DNA of 40,197 nt from assembly GCA_964650965.1 (NCBI GenBank), contig CAZYYO010000016.1, positions 1 through 40,197 on the forward strand. The letters are read 5' to 3'. The stretch's first letter is position 1. Every line of letters begins with the position of its first letter. The notes below the pieces were generated by a model. The model saw only the letters and a list, made by a program, of their open reading frames with translations, ran no database searches and was not told the DNA's origin. Position numbers and translations under genes: made by a program. Positions 24,517 to 33,327 of this stretch are shown piece after piece. Source of the DNA: CAZYYO01 sp964650965 (GTDB lineage: Bacteria > Bacillota > Clostridia > Lachnospirales > Lachnospiraceae).

Positions 24517-26114
24517 TGGATATGCTACAGATAATAGCCTTAGCAGGAGGCTTGGCACTTTTCCTATGCGGGATGAATATGATGGGGGAAGGGCTTCAGA
24601 AGGCATCTGGCAGCCAGCTTACCGTTATATTAGAGAAGCTTACCAGAAATCCCATCAAGGCAGTTTTATTTGGAACAGGCATTACTGCCATTATTCAGTC
24701 TTCCTCTGCCACAACGGTTATGGTGGTAGGCTTCGTTAACTCTCGCCTCATGGACTTGCAGCAGGCGGTAGGCGTGATTATGGGAGCTAATATAGGAACC
24801 ACCGTTACGTCATGGATTCTAAGCCTTACAGGAATCCAGGGAGACAGCTTGCTGCTACAGCTTATGAATCCCAAGGCCTTTGGTCCCATCCTTGGAATCA
24901 TAGGAATTGTTCTCGTGATGTTCTTTCATCAGGAGAAGAAGCGTCAGATTGGAAGTATCTTTTTGGGCTTTGCAATTTTAATGTATGGCATGGAAACTAT
25001 GAGCACGGCAGTGGCTCCCTTAGCAGAGAATCCCCAATTTATGCAGCTGATGGTTCGGTTTTCCAATCCGCTGCTGGGGGTTATTATTGGAGCAGTATTA
25101 ACGGCCATTATTCAAAGCTCTTCGGCATCGGTTGGCATTCTTCAGGCCTTTTGCCTTACGGGAAGTATTTCCTATGCCACTGCACTTCCCATTATTATGG
25201 GACAAAATATTGGTACCTGTATTACTGCAATCCTGGCATCCATTGGTACCTCCAGAAATTCCAAGCGGGCGGCTTGTATTCATCTAAGCTTTAATGTGAT
25301 TGGAACCATACTGTTTATGAGCGTGTTTTATTTTATCAATGCACTTTCTCCTTTTACGTTCTTGAAGGAATCTGCAAGTGTAGCAGGAATTGCTGTCATT
25401 CACAGCTGTTTTAATGTGGCGGTAACTCTGGTGCTTCTTCCATTTTCCAAACAGCTGGTGGAACTTGCCAGGCTGCTGCTGCCGGAGGATGCATCTGAGA
25501 AGCAGGCTGCCTGTCAGCGGAATCATGCCACCGGGGAAACCAATATAGAGCATACCCTTATGGAAGATGCAGACCGCTTTATCGACCAGCGGTTTCTTGC
25601 AAATCCGGGACTGGCAATGAATCAGTCCTGTCGAAGTATGGACAGCATGACAAGAGAACAAAAACAGATGATAAGATATGTAAAGGATAATTTCTGGAAT
25701 ATGAATAAAAGCAGTTATCGTCTGCTGCAGGATATGCTTCAGATTATGGGAGAGCAGGAAAACCGGCTTCGCAGCTACATAAGAAAAATATCCCAGCAAG
25801 AATTATCCAAAGAGGAGAGTCTGCAGCTTCAGCGACTAAATCTTGGAATCAACCAGCTGATAGAGCGGCAGAATCAGATAGACAGCCTAAGCAAGGCTGC
25901 CAGAAAAATGTATAAGAATAACGAACAGTTCTCAAGAGAAGGCAGAAAGGAAATCGACATATTACTGAGCGACGTTTGTGATGGTACCTTCCATGGAGAT
26001 GTAAGTGAAATTCGTAAGCGACATTTTAAGCGAATGGAACGCGGAAAATGTACACAGAAGCTGGGACTTCGGTTTTTCGAAATCCTGGACTGCTGTGTGG
26101 GTATGGCAAAATAA
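24516..26114 (+). CDS. Na+/phosphate cotransporter with PhoU-like tail
   Basis: A 532-residue symporter of the NptA/PNaS family. Two repeated halves each carry the signature QSSSA: QSSSATT at 61-67 and QSSSAS at 200-205, which form the phosphate and sodium sites. Further membrane segments run to about residue 320. The C-terminal 200 residues are soluble and helical (DQRFLANPGLAMNQ, then repeated Gln/Glu-rich helices), matching the PhoU-like domain fused to many bacterial members. It is translationally coupled to the small His-rich protein before it and ends 26 bases from the convergent AraC gene. Confidence 0.94.
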   Translation: MDMLQIIALAGGLALFLCGMNMMGEGLQKASGSQLTVILEKLTRNPIKAVLFGTGITAIIQSSSATTVMVVGFVNSRLMDLQQAVGVIMGANIGTTVTSWILSLTGIQGDSLLLQLMNPKAFGPILGIIGIVLVMFFHQEKKRQIGSIFLGFAILMYGMETMSTAVAPLAENPQFMQLMVRFSNPLLGVIIGAVLTAIIQSSSASVGILQAFCLTGSISYATALPIIMGQNIGTCITAILASIGTSRNSKRAACIHLSFNVIGTILFMSVFYFINALSPFTFLKESASVAGIAVIHSCFNVAVTLVLLPFSKQLVELARLLLPEDASEKQAACQRNHATGETNIEHTLMEDADRFIDQRFLANPGLAMNQSCRSMDSMTREQKQMIRYVKDNFWNMNKSSYRLLQDMLQIMGEQENRLRSYIRKISQQELSKEESLQLQRLNLGINQLIERQNQIDSLSKAARKMYKNNEQFSREGRKEIDILLSDVCDGTFHGDVSEIRKRHFKRMERGKCTQKLGLRFFEILDCCVGMAK

Positions 26115-26140
26115 GGAGGGGATTTGAAATCAATGGAATT

Positions 26141-26881
26141 TTAACCGGTATGCTTGCTAGAAGACGAACCCGGTGCATCCCCGTATACGCTTTTGTAATT
26201 GCGGCAAAAAACAGAATAATCGGAATAGCCAAGCATTTCGGAGATTGCAGATAGAGGATATAATTGCAGTTGAATTAAATGAGCAGCCAGCTCCATTTTG
26301 ATACATTTGAAATAATGCATCATGGTGGAGCTTGTTTCTTGTTTAAATAATCGGGATAAATACGTCCGGTCTATTTGAATATGCTGAGCCAGCTGGGAAC
26401 CAGAGATGCATTGATAACGGTGACTGTACATGTAGGTGATTGCCATTCGAACAGGGTAGGAGTAGGTGGAAGTATCATGACGTTTTAATTGATTGATTAA
26501 TAGGGTAAGATAATGCAGGTTGCAGTTAACCAGTGCAGGCAGTGAATGGCAGGGAACCATTGCATAGAAGAATAATTGCTTCGTCTCCTGGGCAATCTCC
26601 TTAGGCAGCCCTTCCCTCTCAGCCAGGTCAGTGCATACAGAGAAATTGGATGCAATATATAATTTTAGAACGTCAATATCCTGGTTGGTAATAGATTCTA
26701 ATTCCTCATTGTCCTGATATTGTTGAGAAAAATCCACGGTATGCTGAATGTCCCGTAGCAAAATAGATTCCTCAATGGTGCGTCGCATAGTTGTCATCAT
26801 AGGAATCCATTGATCATCTCGTTGAGATTGGATAGAACGAAATTCATAATCATATTGTGTTTGATATTTGTTTGTTTTCAT
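26141..26881 (-). CDS. AraC-type transcriptional regulator
   Basis: A 246-residue regulator. The C-terminal part has the double helix-turn-helix of the family: SGSQLAQHIQIDRTYLSRLFKQET (about 158-181) and PLSAISEMLGYSDYSVFCRNYKSVYG (about 205-230). The N-terminal half is mostly helical and shows no cupin that I can recognise, so the signal it detects is unknown. It is divergent to the first sulfatase gene, with 122 bases between the starts, and is the natural candidate to regulate it. The last residues (GSSSSKHTG) replace the usual P-x-x-YR end of the family. Confidence 0.88.
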   Translation of the reverse strand: MKTNKYQTQYDYEFRSIQSQRDDQWIPMMTTMRRTIEESILLRDIQHTVDFSQQYQDNEELESITNQDIDVLKLYIASNFSVCTDLAEREGLPKEIAQETKQLFFYAMVPCHSLPALVNCNLHYLTLLINQLKRHDTSTYSYPVRMAITYMYSHRYQCISGSQLAQHIQIDRTYLSRLFKQETSSTMMHYFKCIKMELAAHLIQLQLYPLSAISEMLGYSDYSVFCRNYKSVYGDAPGSSSSKHTG

Positions 26882-27003
26882 AGATGCAATATATCACAAA
26901 AAAATAGTATATACAACAAATCAACATTTCCTCGCAGGGATTGGATGATACATTGGTACTATAAGAAATCATAGAATGCGGTATAAATAAGGAGGAGAAC
27001 ATC

Positions 27004-28620
27004 GTGTCAAAACAACCTAATATTATCATTATTAATCCAGATGAAATGCGTTGGAATACCATGGGACATATGGGCAATCCGGCGGCTCACACACCCAATC
27101 TGGATGCTTTTGCCAGAACAGAGGCAGTATCCTTTGATCATGCATACTGTCAAAATCCAGTATGCGTTCCCAGTCGCTGTAGTTTTTTCACAGGGTTATA
27201 TCCCCATGTAAATGGTCACAGAACCATGGCACATTTGTTACGGAGTCATGAGACCAGTATGCTTAAGGAGTTAAAGGATGCTGGCTATTATGTGTGGATG
27301 AACGCCAGAAATGATCTTGTGGCAGGTCAGGTTCCCGGTCTTGTAGAAAGTCATGCCAGTGAAATTTTCTATAATTTACATAAAAATGCACCGAAAGCAA
27401 ATCCTCAGGCATTGATGAAAATGATGGCAGGCTCCAAAAGTGAATATCCCTATTCTCATTTTAAGGGAGTAGTACCTGATAGCAGTCCACAGGTGCAAGG
27501 AGATTTAGGCGATGCCCTTGGAGCAATTGACCGTATTCTTCATCCAGTGGATGACCGTCCATTGTGTCTTTTCCTTGGCTGGCAAAATCCACATCCACCC
27601 TATATGGTGGAACAGAAGTATTATGATAGGATAGATGCCCACAAGATAGAAGAGATTCTTGACCCGAAAGATACACAAGACAAATGTAAACTGGAACAGG
27701 CACTGAGAACCAATCAGAAAATGGATAGCTATACCACAGAGCAGTGGAAGGAAATGCGACATGTCTATCTGGCACAGTGTGCCATGGTGGATGATTTATT
27801 CCAGATGGTATGCCAGGCGTTAAAAGAGGCAGGAATCTATGATAATAGTGCCATCTTCTTTCTGTCTGATCACGGAGATTATGCAGGAGACTATCATATT
27901 CCTGAGAAGGCTCAAAATTCCTTTGAGGATGTACTTACAAGAGTACCATTTTTAATAAAACCACCTAAGGGAGAAGCACTGGATGCAGGCGTAAGTCATA
28001 GCCTGGTGGAATTGGTAGATTTCTACGCGACTGCCCTGGATTATGCAGGGGTGGAACCAAGCCATGATCATTTTGGCAAAACCCTGCGACCAGTCATTGG
28101 AAATAGAGAGGAAAAGGTTCGAAAATATGCTTTCTGTGAAGGCGGTCGCAGACCAGGAGAAATCCAGGCAGATGAATGGCATATTGCAGGTCCCAATGGA
28201 CAAAATCCAGCGGGAGAATATTATCCAAGACAGTTGGCGCAATCCATTGACGAGAATCACATGAAGGGAACCATGATTAGCGATGGAAACTTTAAATACA
28301 TTGAACGCCTGGATGGCAGTAATGAGTTATATGATTTAAAGAATGATCCTGGTGAAGTGTGTAATATTTACCAGCAACAGAAGGATAGTCCTAAAGTGTT
28401 GGAGTTGCAAAGAGCACTGTTGCATTGGTATCAGGAGACCTGTGATGTGGTGCCAAGAGAGTATGACAGCAGATTTTCAGCAGAAATGATTTGGGCGAAG
28501 TGCTGCGGTATGTGTCCTCCAGAGCTGGAGGAGGATGCAAAAGCATTTATTGCTACAGGAGCAGATATACAAGTCTGTATCCGATATGTGATGCAGCGAG
28601 TCTTAGAAATGAGTAGGTAA
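27004..28620 (+). CDS. Sulfatase (Cys-type, formylglycine-dependent)
   Basis: Releases sulfate from a sugar ester. The 538-residue protein has the maturation motif CVPSR (Cys54 to Arg58), whose Cys must be converted to formylglycine by the maturating enzyme encoded at 12261-13376. Metal ligands are seen in NPDEMR (11-16), in SDHGDYAG (Asp289, His290) and in the ENPHPPY-like QNPHPPY stretch. The first metal pair reads Asp-Glu, not the usual Asp-Asp or Asp-Gln. No signal peptide is present, so it acts inside the cell. The start is GTG at 27004 with AAGGAGGAG eight bases earlier. It is divergent to an AraC regulator and convergent with the GH43-like gene. The sulfated substrate is unknown. Confidence 0.93.
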   Translation: MSKQPNIIIINPDEMRWNTMGHMGNPAAHTPNLDAFARTEAVSFDHAYCQNPVCVPSRCSFFTGLYPHVNGHRTMAHLLRSHETSMLKELKDAGYYVWMNARNDLVAGQVPGLVESHASEIFYNLHKNAPKANPQALMKMMAGSKSEYPYSHFKGVVPDSSPQVQGDLGDALGAIDRILHPVDDRPLCLFLGWQNPHPPYMVEQKYYDRIDAHKIEEILDPKDTQDKCKLEQALRTNQKMDSYTTEQWKEMRHVYLAQCAMVDDLFQMVCQALKEAGIYDNSAIFFLSDHGDYAGDYHIPEKAQNSFEDVLTRVPFLIKPPKGEALDAGVSHSLVELVDFYATALDYAGVEPSHDHFGKTLRPVIGNREEKVRKYAFCEGGRRPGEIQADEWHIAGPNGQNPAGEYYPRQLAQSIDENHMKGTMISDGNFKYIERLDGSNELYDLKNDPGEVCNIYQQQKDSPKVLELQRALLHWYQETCDVVPREYDSRFSAEMIWAKCCGMCPPELEEDAKAFIATGADIQVCIRYVMQRVLEMSR

Positions 28621-28646
28621 GATGGTTCTCCATAGAACGAATAATA

Positions 28647-28685
28647 AGCCACTGGGACATTAGAACCGTTCCTGTGGCTCATTTT
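28647..28685. terminator. Terminator hairpin between convergent genes
   Basis: AGCCAC and GTGGCT (28647-28679) are the outer arms of an imperfect stem continuing with GG..AC/GT..CC, followed on the plus strand by CATTTT. It serves the sulfatase gene and possibly, in reverse, the GH43-like gene. Confidence 0.65.
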
Positions 28686-28688
28686 GGA

Positions 28689-29708
28689 TTATTTCATCAG
28701 TCGTTCATATTCTTCCTTGGTAAGGGGCATAACAGAGCCATGTTTGCAGCCTTCTGGGAGAGAATATTCCGCAGGTGACAGGCGATGGAAAATTCCCTGG
28801 GATAATTCTTCCTTGGTGGCGATACTAGGGAAGTAGCCAACATTTTCATTATCTAAGATAAAGCCGTCCATAAGAAGAACATAATGCGCACCATCTTCAA
28901 TTGGATAACAGCATGGACCTTCTACTCCATGTTCCTCTGCAACCACTGGGGTCAACATCTCAAATCCAGTGGTAATATTGCGGCTTCGTTCACATTGAAT
29001 AACACATCGGGTTTCTCTCTTGGTGAAGCGATAGTACCAATCATCAACATGAATGGTGGTAGAATCAATGAATTGCACATATTCCCTTGGAACTTCATCT
29101 TCAAAGACCTTCTCACCCGCTACATTAGGAAATGCTGGGATAAGAGTTTCCGGCTTGCTGAAAGAATAGAAGTCTTTGGTTCTTGCATAATGAACTTCCA
29201 GGTTGGCGGTTCCTGATGGAGCTCCAGAGAATGCCATAACATAGTCCTTCTGGATTGGGTCATAGCATACCTTCGGTGCCCATACATTTGCAATGGAACC
29301 ATCAGACACTTGCACCAGCTTGCCATCGCTCCAGTGTACCAGGTCTTCCGAGTCCCAGACAACGATGCTTTTGCTGCCTGAATTAAGGAAGTTCTTCCAC
29401 ATTTGTGCCTGGTCTGTGCTGGCCAGGGCTTCCATATCAATTTCTCCATCTTCGTTGAAATATTCATCCCGAAGATTCATGTTAAGGTCTGTGGCAATTA
29501 CATAATATTTGCCATTTATGATATTGCGAAAGATGTGGGGGTCTCTGACTGCTTTCGTGCCCACGGTTGAAGTCAGGATGGCATCTCCCTTGTTTAATGG
29601 TGCGAAGTGAAGACCATCACGGCTGGTAGCCATGAACACACGCTGGTCATCTCTACCAGCACCGGCCCAGGTAAAATAAGCATATAAATACCCATAAGTT
29701 TCCATCAT
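28689..29708 (-). CDS. GH43-like glycosidase (five-bladed propeller)
   Basis: A 339-residue intracellular protein related to family 43 glycosidases (arabinofuranosidases and xylosidases). Visible family parts are VRDPHIF (Asp56), the SEDLVHWSDG blade repeat, NVWAPKVCYD and VEGPCCYPIEDGAHYVL with a probable acid Glu263. The usual N-terminal DPD motif is not seen, so the catalytic base is uncertain and activity is not assured. AAAAGGAG lies upstream of the ATG pair. It is divergent to the AraC gene at 29760 with only about 50 bases between the starts, so the two very likely form a regulatory pair. Confidence 0.82.
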   Translation of the reverse strand: MMETYGYLYAYFTWAGAGRDDQRVFMATSRDGLHFAPLNKGDAILTSTVGTKAVRDPHIFRNIINGKYYVIATDLNMNLRDEYFNEDGEIDMEALASTDQAQMWKNFLNSGSKSIVVWDSEDLVHWSDGKLVQVSDGSIANVWAPKVCYDPIQKDYVMAFSGAPSGTANLEVHYARTKDFYSFSKPETLIPAFPNVAGEKVFEDEVPREYVQFIDSTTIHVDDWYYRFTKRETRCVIQCERSRNITTGFEMLTPVVAEEHGVEGPCCYPIEDGAHYVLLMDGFILDNENVGYFPSIATKEELSQGIFHRLSPAEYSLPEGCKHGSVMPLTKEEYERLMK

Positions 29709-29759
29709 ATTTTTCTCCTTTTGTTTCCGTTCTTTTCTGTTTTCATTTTAGGTGGAATG

Positions 29760-30614
29760 ATGGAATGGTTCAATGGTTATTCTTGCGAAGAAATTGACTT
29801 TTTTTCCGGACGGAGATATAGTTACGTCATGAATAATATTAGAATTGATTATTGCGATTATCATGGTACCAATGCATTGGGAGATAGAATCACACGTCCA
29901 AGTGGCGGGGATGATTATCTTTTTCTATTCTTTCATACGCCCATGGAGATAAAGATGGGAAGGAAAATTACTTCCATACAGCCAGGAGGGTGCATTCTGT
30001 ATACGCCTGGAACACCACAGGATTATTGGGCCATCCGTGAGTTTACCAACAGCTTTGTACATTTTCAGCTGCTGGATTCTGAAGCCATCAAGGATTGTGA
30101 TTTTCCTGTAAATGAGGTTTTTTACCCCAGACACCGAGAGGTTATAGATCGATTGCTGCAACAATTGTATGTGGAGAATAGCGAACGTGCTCCCCATTAT
30201 GAGGAGATGCAGAATCTGATTCTTCGTCAGATTTTCATGGAGTTATCCAGACAGAGCACAGAAGCTGTGGAGGGGATAGCTGCTGATATTGGTGTGTTCC
30301 ATGTGGTTAAGAATGCTCGCAGAGAGATTCTGACACATCCAACCACCAAATGGAATGTGGAGAGTATGGCGGCGTTAACCCATATGGGGGTGAGCCAGTT
30401 CTATCACTATTATACCAAGTTCTTCGAAAAATCCCCTAAGGCCGAGTTGCTGGAGGTAAGGTTAGAACGAGCAAAATATCTCCTTTTGAATGAGAGCTTG
30501 ACGGTGAGCCAGGTGGCATTACACAGTGGATTTCAGGATACCTCACATTTTATTCGATATTTCAAGAAACATGTAGGGGTTACACCGTTACAATATAAAT
30601 TGGAGCAGGAATGA
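29760..30614 (+). CDS. AraC-type regulator with N-terminal cupin
   Basis: A ~285-residue regulator. The N-terminal half looks like the AraC ligand-binding cupin (DYLFLFFHTPMEIKMG, PGGCILYTPGTPQDYW). The C-terminal half is the double helix-turn-helix: WNVESMAALTHMGVSQFYHYY and LTVSQVALHSGFQDTSHFIRYFKKH, ending GVTPLQYK as usual. The frame is open from a TTG at 29721, but ATG codons at 29757 and 29760 behind AGGTGG are more likely; I chose the second. It lies head to head with the GH43-like gene and probably activates it in response to a sugar. Confidence 0.9.
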   Translation: MEWFNGYSCEEIDFFSGRRYSYVMNNIRIDYCDYHGTNALGDRITRPSGGDDYLFLFFHTPMEIKMGRKITSIQPGGCILYTPGTPQDYWAIREFTNSFVHFQLLDSEAIKDCDFPVNEVFYPRHREVIDRLLQQLYVENSERAPHYEEMQNLILRQIFMELSRQSTEAVEGIAADIGVFHVVKNARREILTHPTTKWNVESMAALTHMGVSQFYHYYTKFFEKSPKAELLEVRLERAKYLLLNESLTVSQVALHSGFQDTSHFIRYFKKHVGVTPLQYKLEQE

Positions 30615-30618
30615 AGAT

Positions 30619-30646
30619 TTCCAGTGTAAAAAATAGGACACTGGAA
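30619..30646. terminator. Hairpin between convergent AraC and LysR genes
   Basis: TTCCAGTGT (30619-30627) and ACACTGGAA (30638-30646) are perfect complements around ten bases, placed between two convergent stop codons. No T tract follows on either strand, so termination is plausible but unproven. Confidence 0.45.
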
Positions 30647-30660
30647 CCGTTTCCCCAGGC

Positions 30661-31536
30661 TCAAATATCTTTGACCCATTCCCAGAAAACCTTAGCCGTA
30701 GGTGGAAGTACCTGGTTTCGTTTACGGATCATATAGAGTTCGGAAATGTAAGGCTTATCTGCAATCTCTAGATATACATAGTTTTGGCTGCTAGGATCGC
30801 GCTTTACAGATTCGGGACAGATTGCAATTCCAATGTTCTGTGAGATCAGAGGGAGAATGCTGGATACCTGATTGTACAGACACAGAATCTGAAGACTGTA
30901 GTGACCATCTGATATCCAGTGTCGAATCTCACCCTGTAATGGTTCACCAGATGGAATCATGAGAGGATATTGATATAAGTCTTTCAAGGTGACGCTTTTT
31001 AGACTACCAAGTGGATGTTCGTGACTTACAACAGCAATCCATGGTTCTGTCTTCAGTGAGACGGATTCCAGATTTGAGTTATGGAATGGACTACGTAAGA
31101 AGCCGATATCACTAATTCCCTGTTCGACTCGATCGCAGACATCGTTACTACTTCCACACCAGATGTCATAGCGAATCTGTGGGAATTGAGATTGGAAATG
31201 AGGGATGATCTCCGGGAAGATACTGCTGCTGCAGGTCTCTGTCGCACAAATGGAAAGCATTCCTTTCATGGTGTTTTCCCTCATTTCTAATACGTGTTCT
31301 TTCGTGAGGGTAGCCAGATTTAAAATAGCTTCCGCCTGTTGAACCAGGTATTCTCCCTCCTGAGTAAGCTGTAGCTTACGCTTTCCCCTGATAAAAAGTG
31401 GTCCGCCCAATTCCTCCTCTAATTGCTGCAGTTGGCGACTAAGTGGAGGTTGTGCCATATTCAATTTTTGCGTTGCATGGGTTATGTTTTTCTCTCTGGC
31501 AACGGCTAGAAAATATTGTAATGTTCTTAATTCCAT
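30661..31536 (-). CDS. LysR-type transcriptional regulator
   Basis: A 291-residue LysR regulator: N-terminal winged helix-turn-helix (MELRTLQYFLAVAREKNITH through QPPLSRQLQQLEEELG, residues 1-60), a linker helix, and the periplasmic-binding-like effector domain (IRYDIWCGSSNDVCDRVEQG, then GISDIGFLRSP). The effector is unknown. It is divergent to the YoaK-like gene with 82 bases between the starts, and a long inverted repeat over that gene's -10 box (31576-31612) is a candidate binding site. Convergent with the AraC gene. Confidence 0.93.
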   Translation of the reverse strand: MELRTLQYFLAVAREKNITHATQKLNMAQPPLSRQLQQLEEELGGPLFIRGKRKLQLTQEGEYLVQQAEAILNLATLTKEHVLEMRENTMKGMLSICATETCSSSIFPEIIPHFQSQFPQIRYDIWCGSSNDVCDRVEQGISDIGFLRSPFHNSNLESVSLKTEPWIAVVSHEHPLGSLKSVTLKDLYQYPLMIPSGEPLQGEIRHWISDGHYSLQILCLYNQVSSILPLISQNIGIAICPESVKRDPSSQNYVYLEIADKPYISELYMIRKRNQVLPPTAKVFWEWVKDI

Positions 31537-31559
31537 TTTACGATACCTTTCAAGTATGA

Positions 31560-31612
31560 TTGTTATTCTATTATATGTATTTTATAATAATGAATCAACA
31601 TGATAAAATACA
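31560..31612 (+). promoter_or_regulatory. Promoter and overlapping inverted repeat before the yoaK-like gene
   Basis: TTGTTA (31560-31565) and TATAAT (31583-31588) are 17 bases apart. TGTATTTTATAAT (31576-31588), which contains the -10 box, is matched by ATGATAAAATACA (31600-31612) as an inverted repeat with one mismatch. It lies where a divergent LysR regulator would bind. Confidence 0.65.
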
Positions 31613-31618
31613 TTTATC

Positions 31619-32335
31619 ATGAATACGATAAAACTACCCGAAAAAATAAAAACAGGAAAAATAAATACAAAAATCAAAACGGATGTCATGATCCATCTGG
31701 ATATGTCTATGGTGGGTGGAATGTTTGGCGCATACGCATTATTATGTAGAAATAGAAACTTTGGTTCTGCTCAGACGGGAAATCTGATCTATCTGGTTCT
31801 AAGAACCATGGATGGCAATTGGCAGGAATGTGCGATTCGAGTGGGAGCGCTATTGATATACTCTATATTTATTGCTCTGTCATACCTACTGCCTCGTTAT
31901 ACTAAGAGAGATGTCCGACAGATATGTCTAGGTGTGGAGGTTGTTGGTGTATTGATTACCGGAATGATTCCCGGAGAGATCAATCAGATTGCGGCATTAT
32001 ATCCTGTATTTGCCATGACAGCATTACAGTGGGGCAGCTTCAGTGGAACAAAGGAATACTATAGTGCCAGTGTGTTTTCCACAAACAATTTGAAACAGGT
32101 GGTAATCTCCGGATTGGATTACTTGCAGACAAAAGATGAGGTGCATATTAGAAAATTCCGGTTTTTTCTTGTGACTCTACTGAGCTTCCATATAGGAGTG
32201 GTCCTGGGAGCCATTGTAGTTAACCAATGGTCAGAAAGAGGAATCTGGTGGAGCCTTCTATTACTAAGTGCAGCGTTGGTTCTGTTGAAAATAGAGGATG
32301 AAAATGAGAAAATATTGTGTAACAAATGTTCTTAA
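31619..32335 (+). CDS. YoaK-like (DUF1275) membrane protein
   Basis: A 238-residue protein with about six hydrophobic segments. The opening MVGGMFGAYALLCRN with QTGNLIYLVL is the hallmark of the YoaK family, whose usual form is a G-D-x-x-S-F...TGN pattern. The function of the family is unknown; a role as transporter or exporter has been suggested only by its topology. It is divergent to the LysR gene and starts a run of same-strand genes (esterase, GH78, sulfatase) separated by 29-100 bases. With no other carrier in that run, it might move the sugar or a product. Confidence 0.87.
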   Translation: MNTIKLPEKIKTGKINTKIKTDVMIHLDMSMVGGMFGAYALLCRNRNFGSAQTGNLIYLVLRTMDGNWQECAIRVGALLIYSIFIALSYLLPRYTKRDVRQICLGVEVVGVLITGMIPGEINQIAALYPVFAMTALQWGSFSGTKEYYSASVFSTNNLKQVVISGLDYLQTKDEVHIRKFRFFLVTLLSFHIGVVLGAIVVNQWSERGIWWSLLLLSAALVLLKIEDENEKILCNKCS

Positions 32336-32364
32336 GACAATGATAAAAATGGAGGTATAGAGAA

Positions 32365-33294
32365 ATGGCAGAGATGAGTGAAACAAAAACAGATTTTTGT
32401 GGGGTGATGGATCAGAAGGAAATCTTCCGTCAGATGAAGGTGACAAAGGATGAATCCTGGGGTAAAATGATGGAACATCTAAAGAATGATCGAGGCATGG
32501 ACATTGTGGATCTTTGGAAAAGAGGAGAAGCACTGAACTATCATGCTGAGTATGAGCAGGCAGCCCCAAGACTGGCGCTGTATCCTCCAAAAGACGGAGA
32601 AGCTAAGGGGGCAATGATTATCTGCGCAGGAGGAGCATTTATCTTCAAATCATGGAATGAGGCGGAACCAGTGGCGGATTACTTCTATGAGAAGGGATTC
32701 TATACAGCCATTCTGGATTATCGTGTTACTCCATATGAGAATACCGATAGTGCAGCAGATGGACATCGCGCCATTCGATATCTACGGGCAAATGCTAAAA
32801 AGTACAACATTGCTCCAGATCATATTGCCATTGGTGGATTCTCAGCTGGGGGAATTCTATCCAATATTGCCGCAACTACGTATCAGCCAGGTAATCCAGA
32901 GGCAGAAGACGAGCTGGAACGCTATTCCTCCAGACCCGATGCAGTGTTCTTAGGTTACGGTGCTTTTCCACGCGGAATCAAGACGGCGGAGCTGGGATTT
33001 GATTTCCAGGCTCAGGCGAAGCTGGCCAGGGTGTCACCGGAACTTCTTCTGACCCCAGATTGTCCACCATATTTTATGTTCCAGACCATCTCGGATGATC
33101 CTAGAATGATTGCCAATATGTCAATACGTCTCGCAGAGATGGGCATTCCATTTGAGGTCCATACCTTCGCTGGGGGAAATCATGGTAACGGACTGTTCGA
33201 TGGAAGAAATGAAGTAGAAGATTATCCTCATACCGCCCATTGGGCCCAGCTTTGTGGAGAGTGGTTGGAGATGCAGGGATTTGGGGTTAAGTAG
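32365..33294 (+). CDS. Alpha/beta hydrolase, esterase-like (BD-FAE/acetylxylan-esterase type)
   Basis: A 309-residue cytoplasmic esterase. The oxyanion loop is CAGGAFIF (about 90-97), the nucleophile elbow is GFSAGG (Ser160), and the catalytic His lies in AGGNHGNGLF. This layout is shared by small carbohydrate esterases that remove acetyl or feruloyl groups from polysaccharides. It lies between the YoaK-like gene and the rhamnosidase-like gene with gaps of about 30 bases, so it probably removes acyl decorations that would block GH78 or sulfatase. Substrate not readable. A GGAGG site precedes the ATG. Confidence 0.88.
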   Translation: MAEMSETKTDFCGVMDQKEIFRQMKVTKDESWGKMMEHLKNDRGMDIVDLWKRGEALNYHAEYEQAAPRLALYPPKDGEAKGAMIICAGGAFIFKSWNEAEPVADYFYEKGFYTAILDYRVTPYENTDSAADGHRAIRYLRANAKKYNIAPDHIAIGGFSAGGILSNIAATTYQPGNPEAEDELERYSSRPDAVFLGYGAFPRGIKTAELGFDFQAQAKLARVSPELLLTPDCPPYFMFQTISDDPRMIANMSIRLAEMGIPFEVHTFAGGNHGNGLFDGRNEVEDYPHTAHWAQLCGEWLEMQGFGVK

Positions 33295-33327
33295 AAATTA
33301 GTTATAGACACGAGGGAGAGTAACCAT

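Noticed and set aside
26115..26160. AAGGAGGGG followed by ATG after the Na/Pi gene
   Set aside because: The frame stops after three codons; no gene follows.
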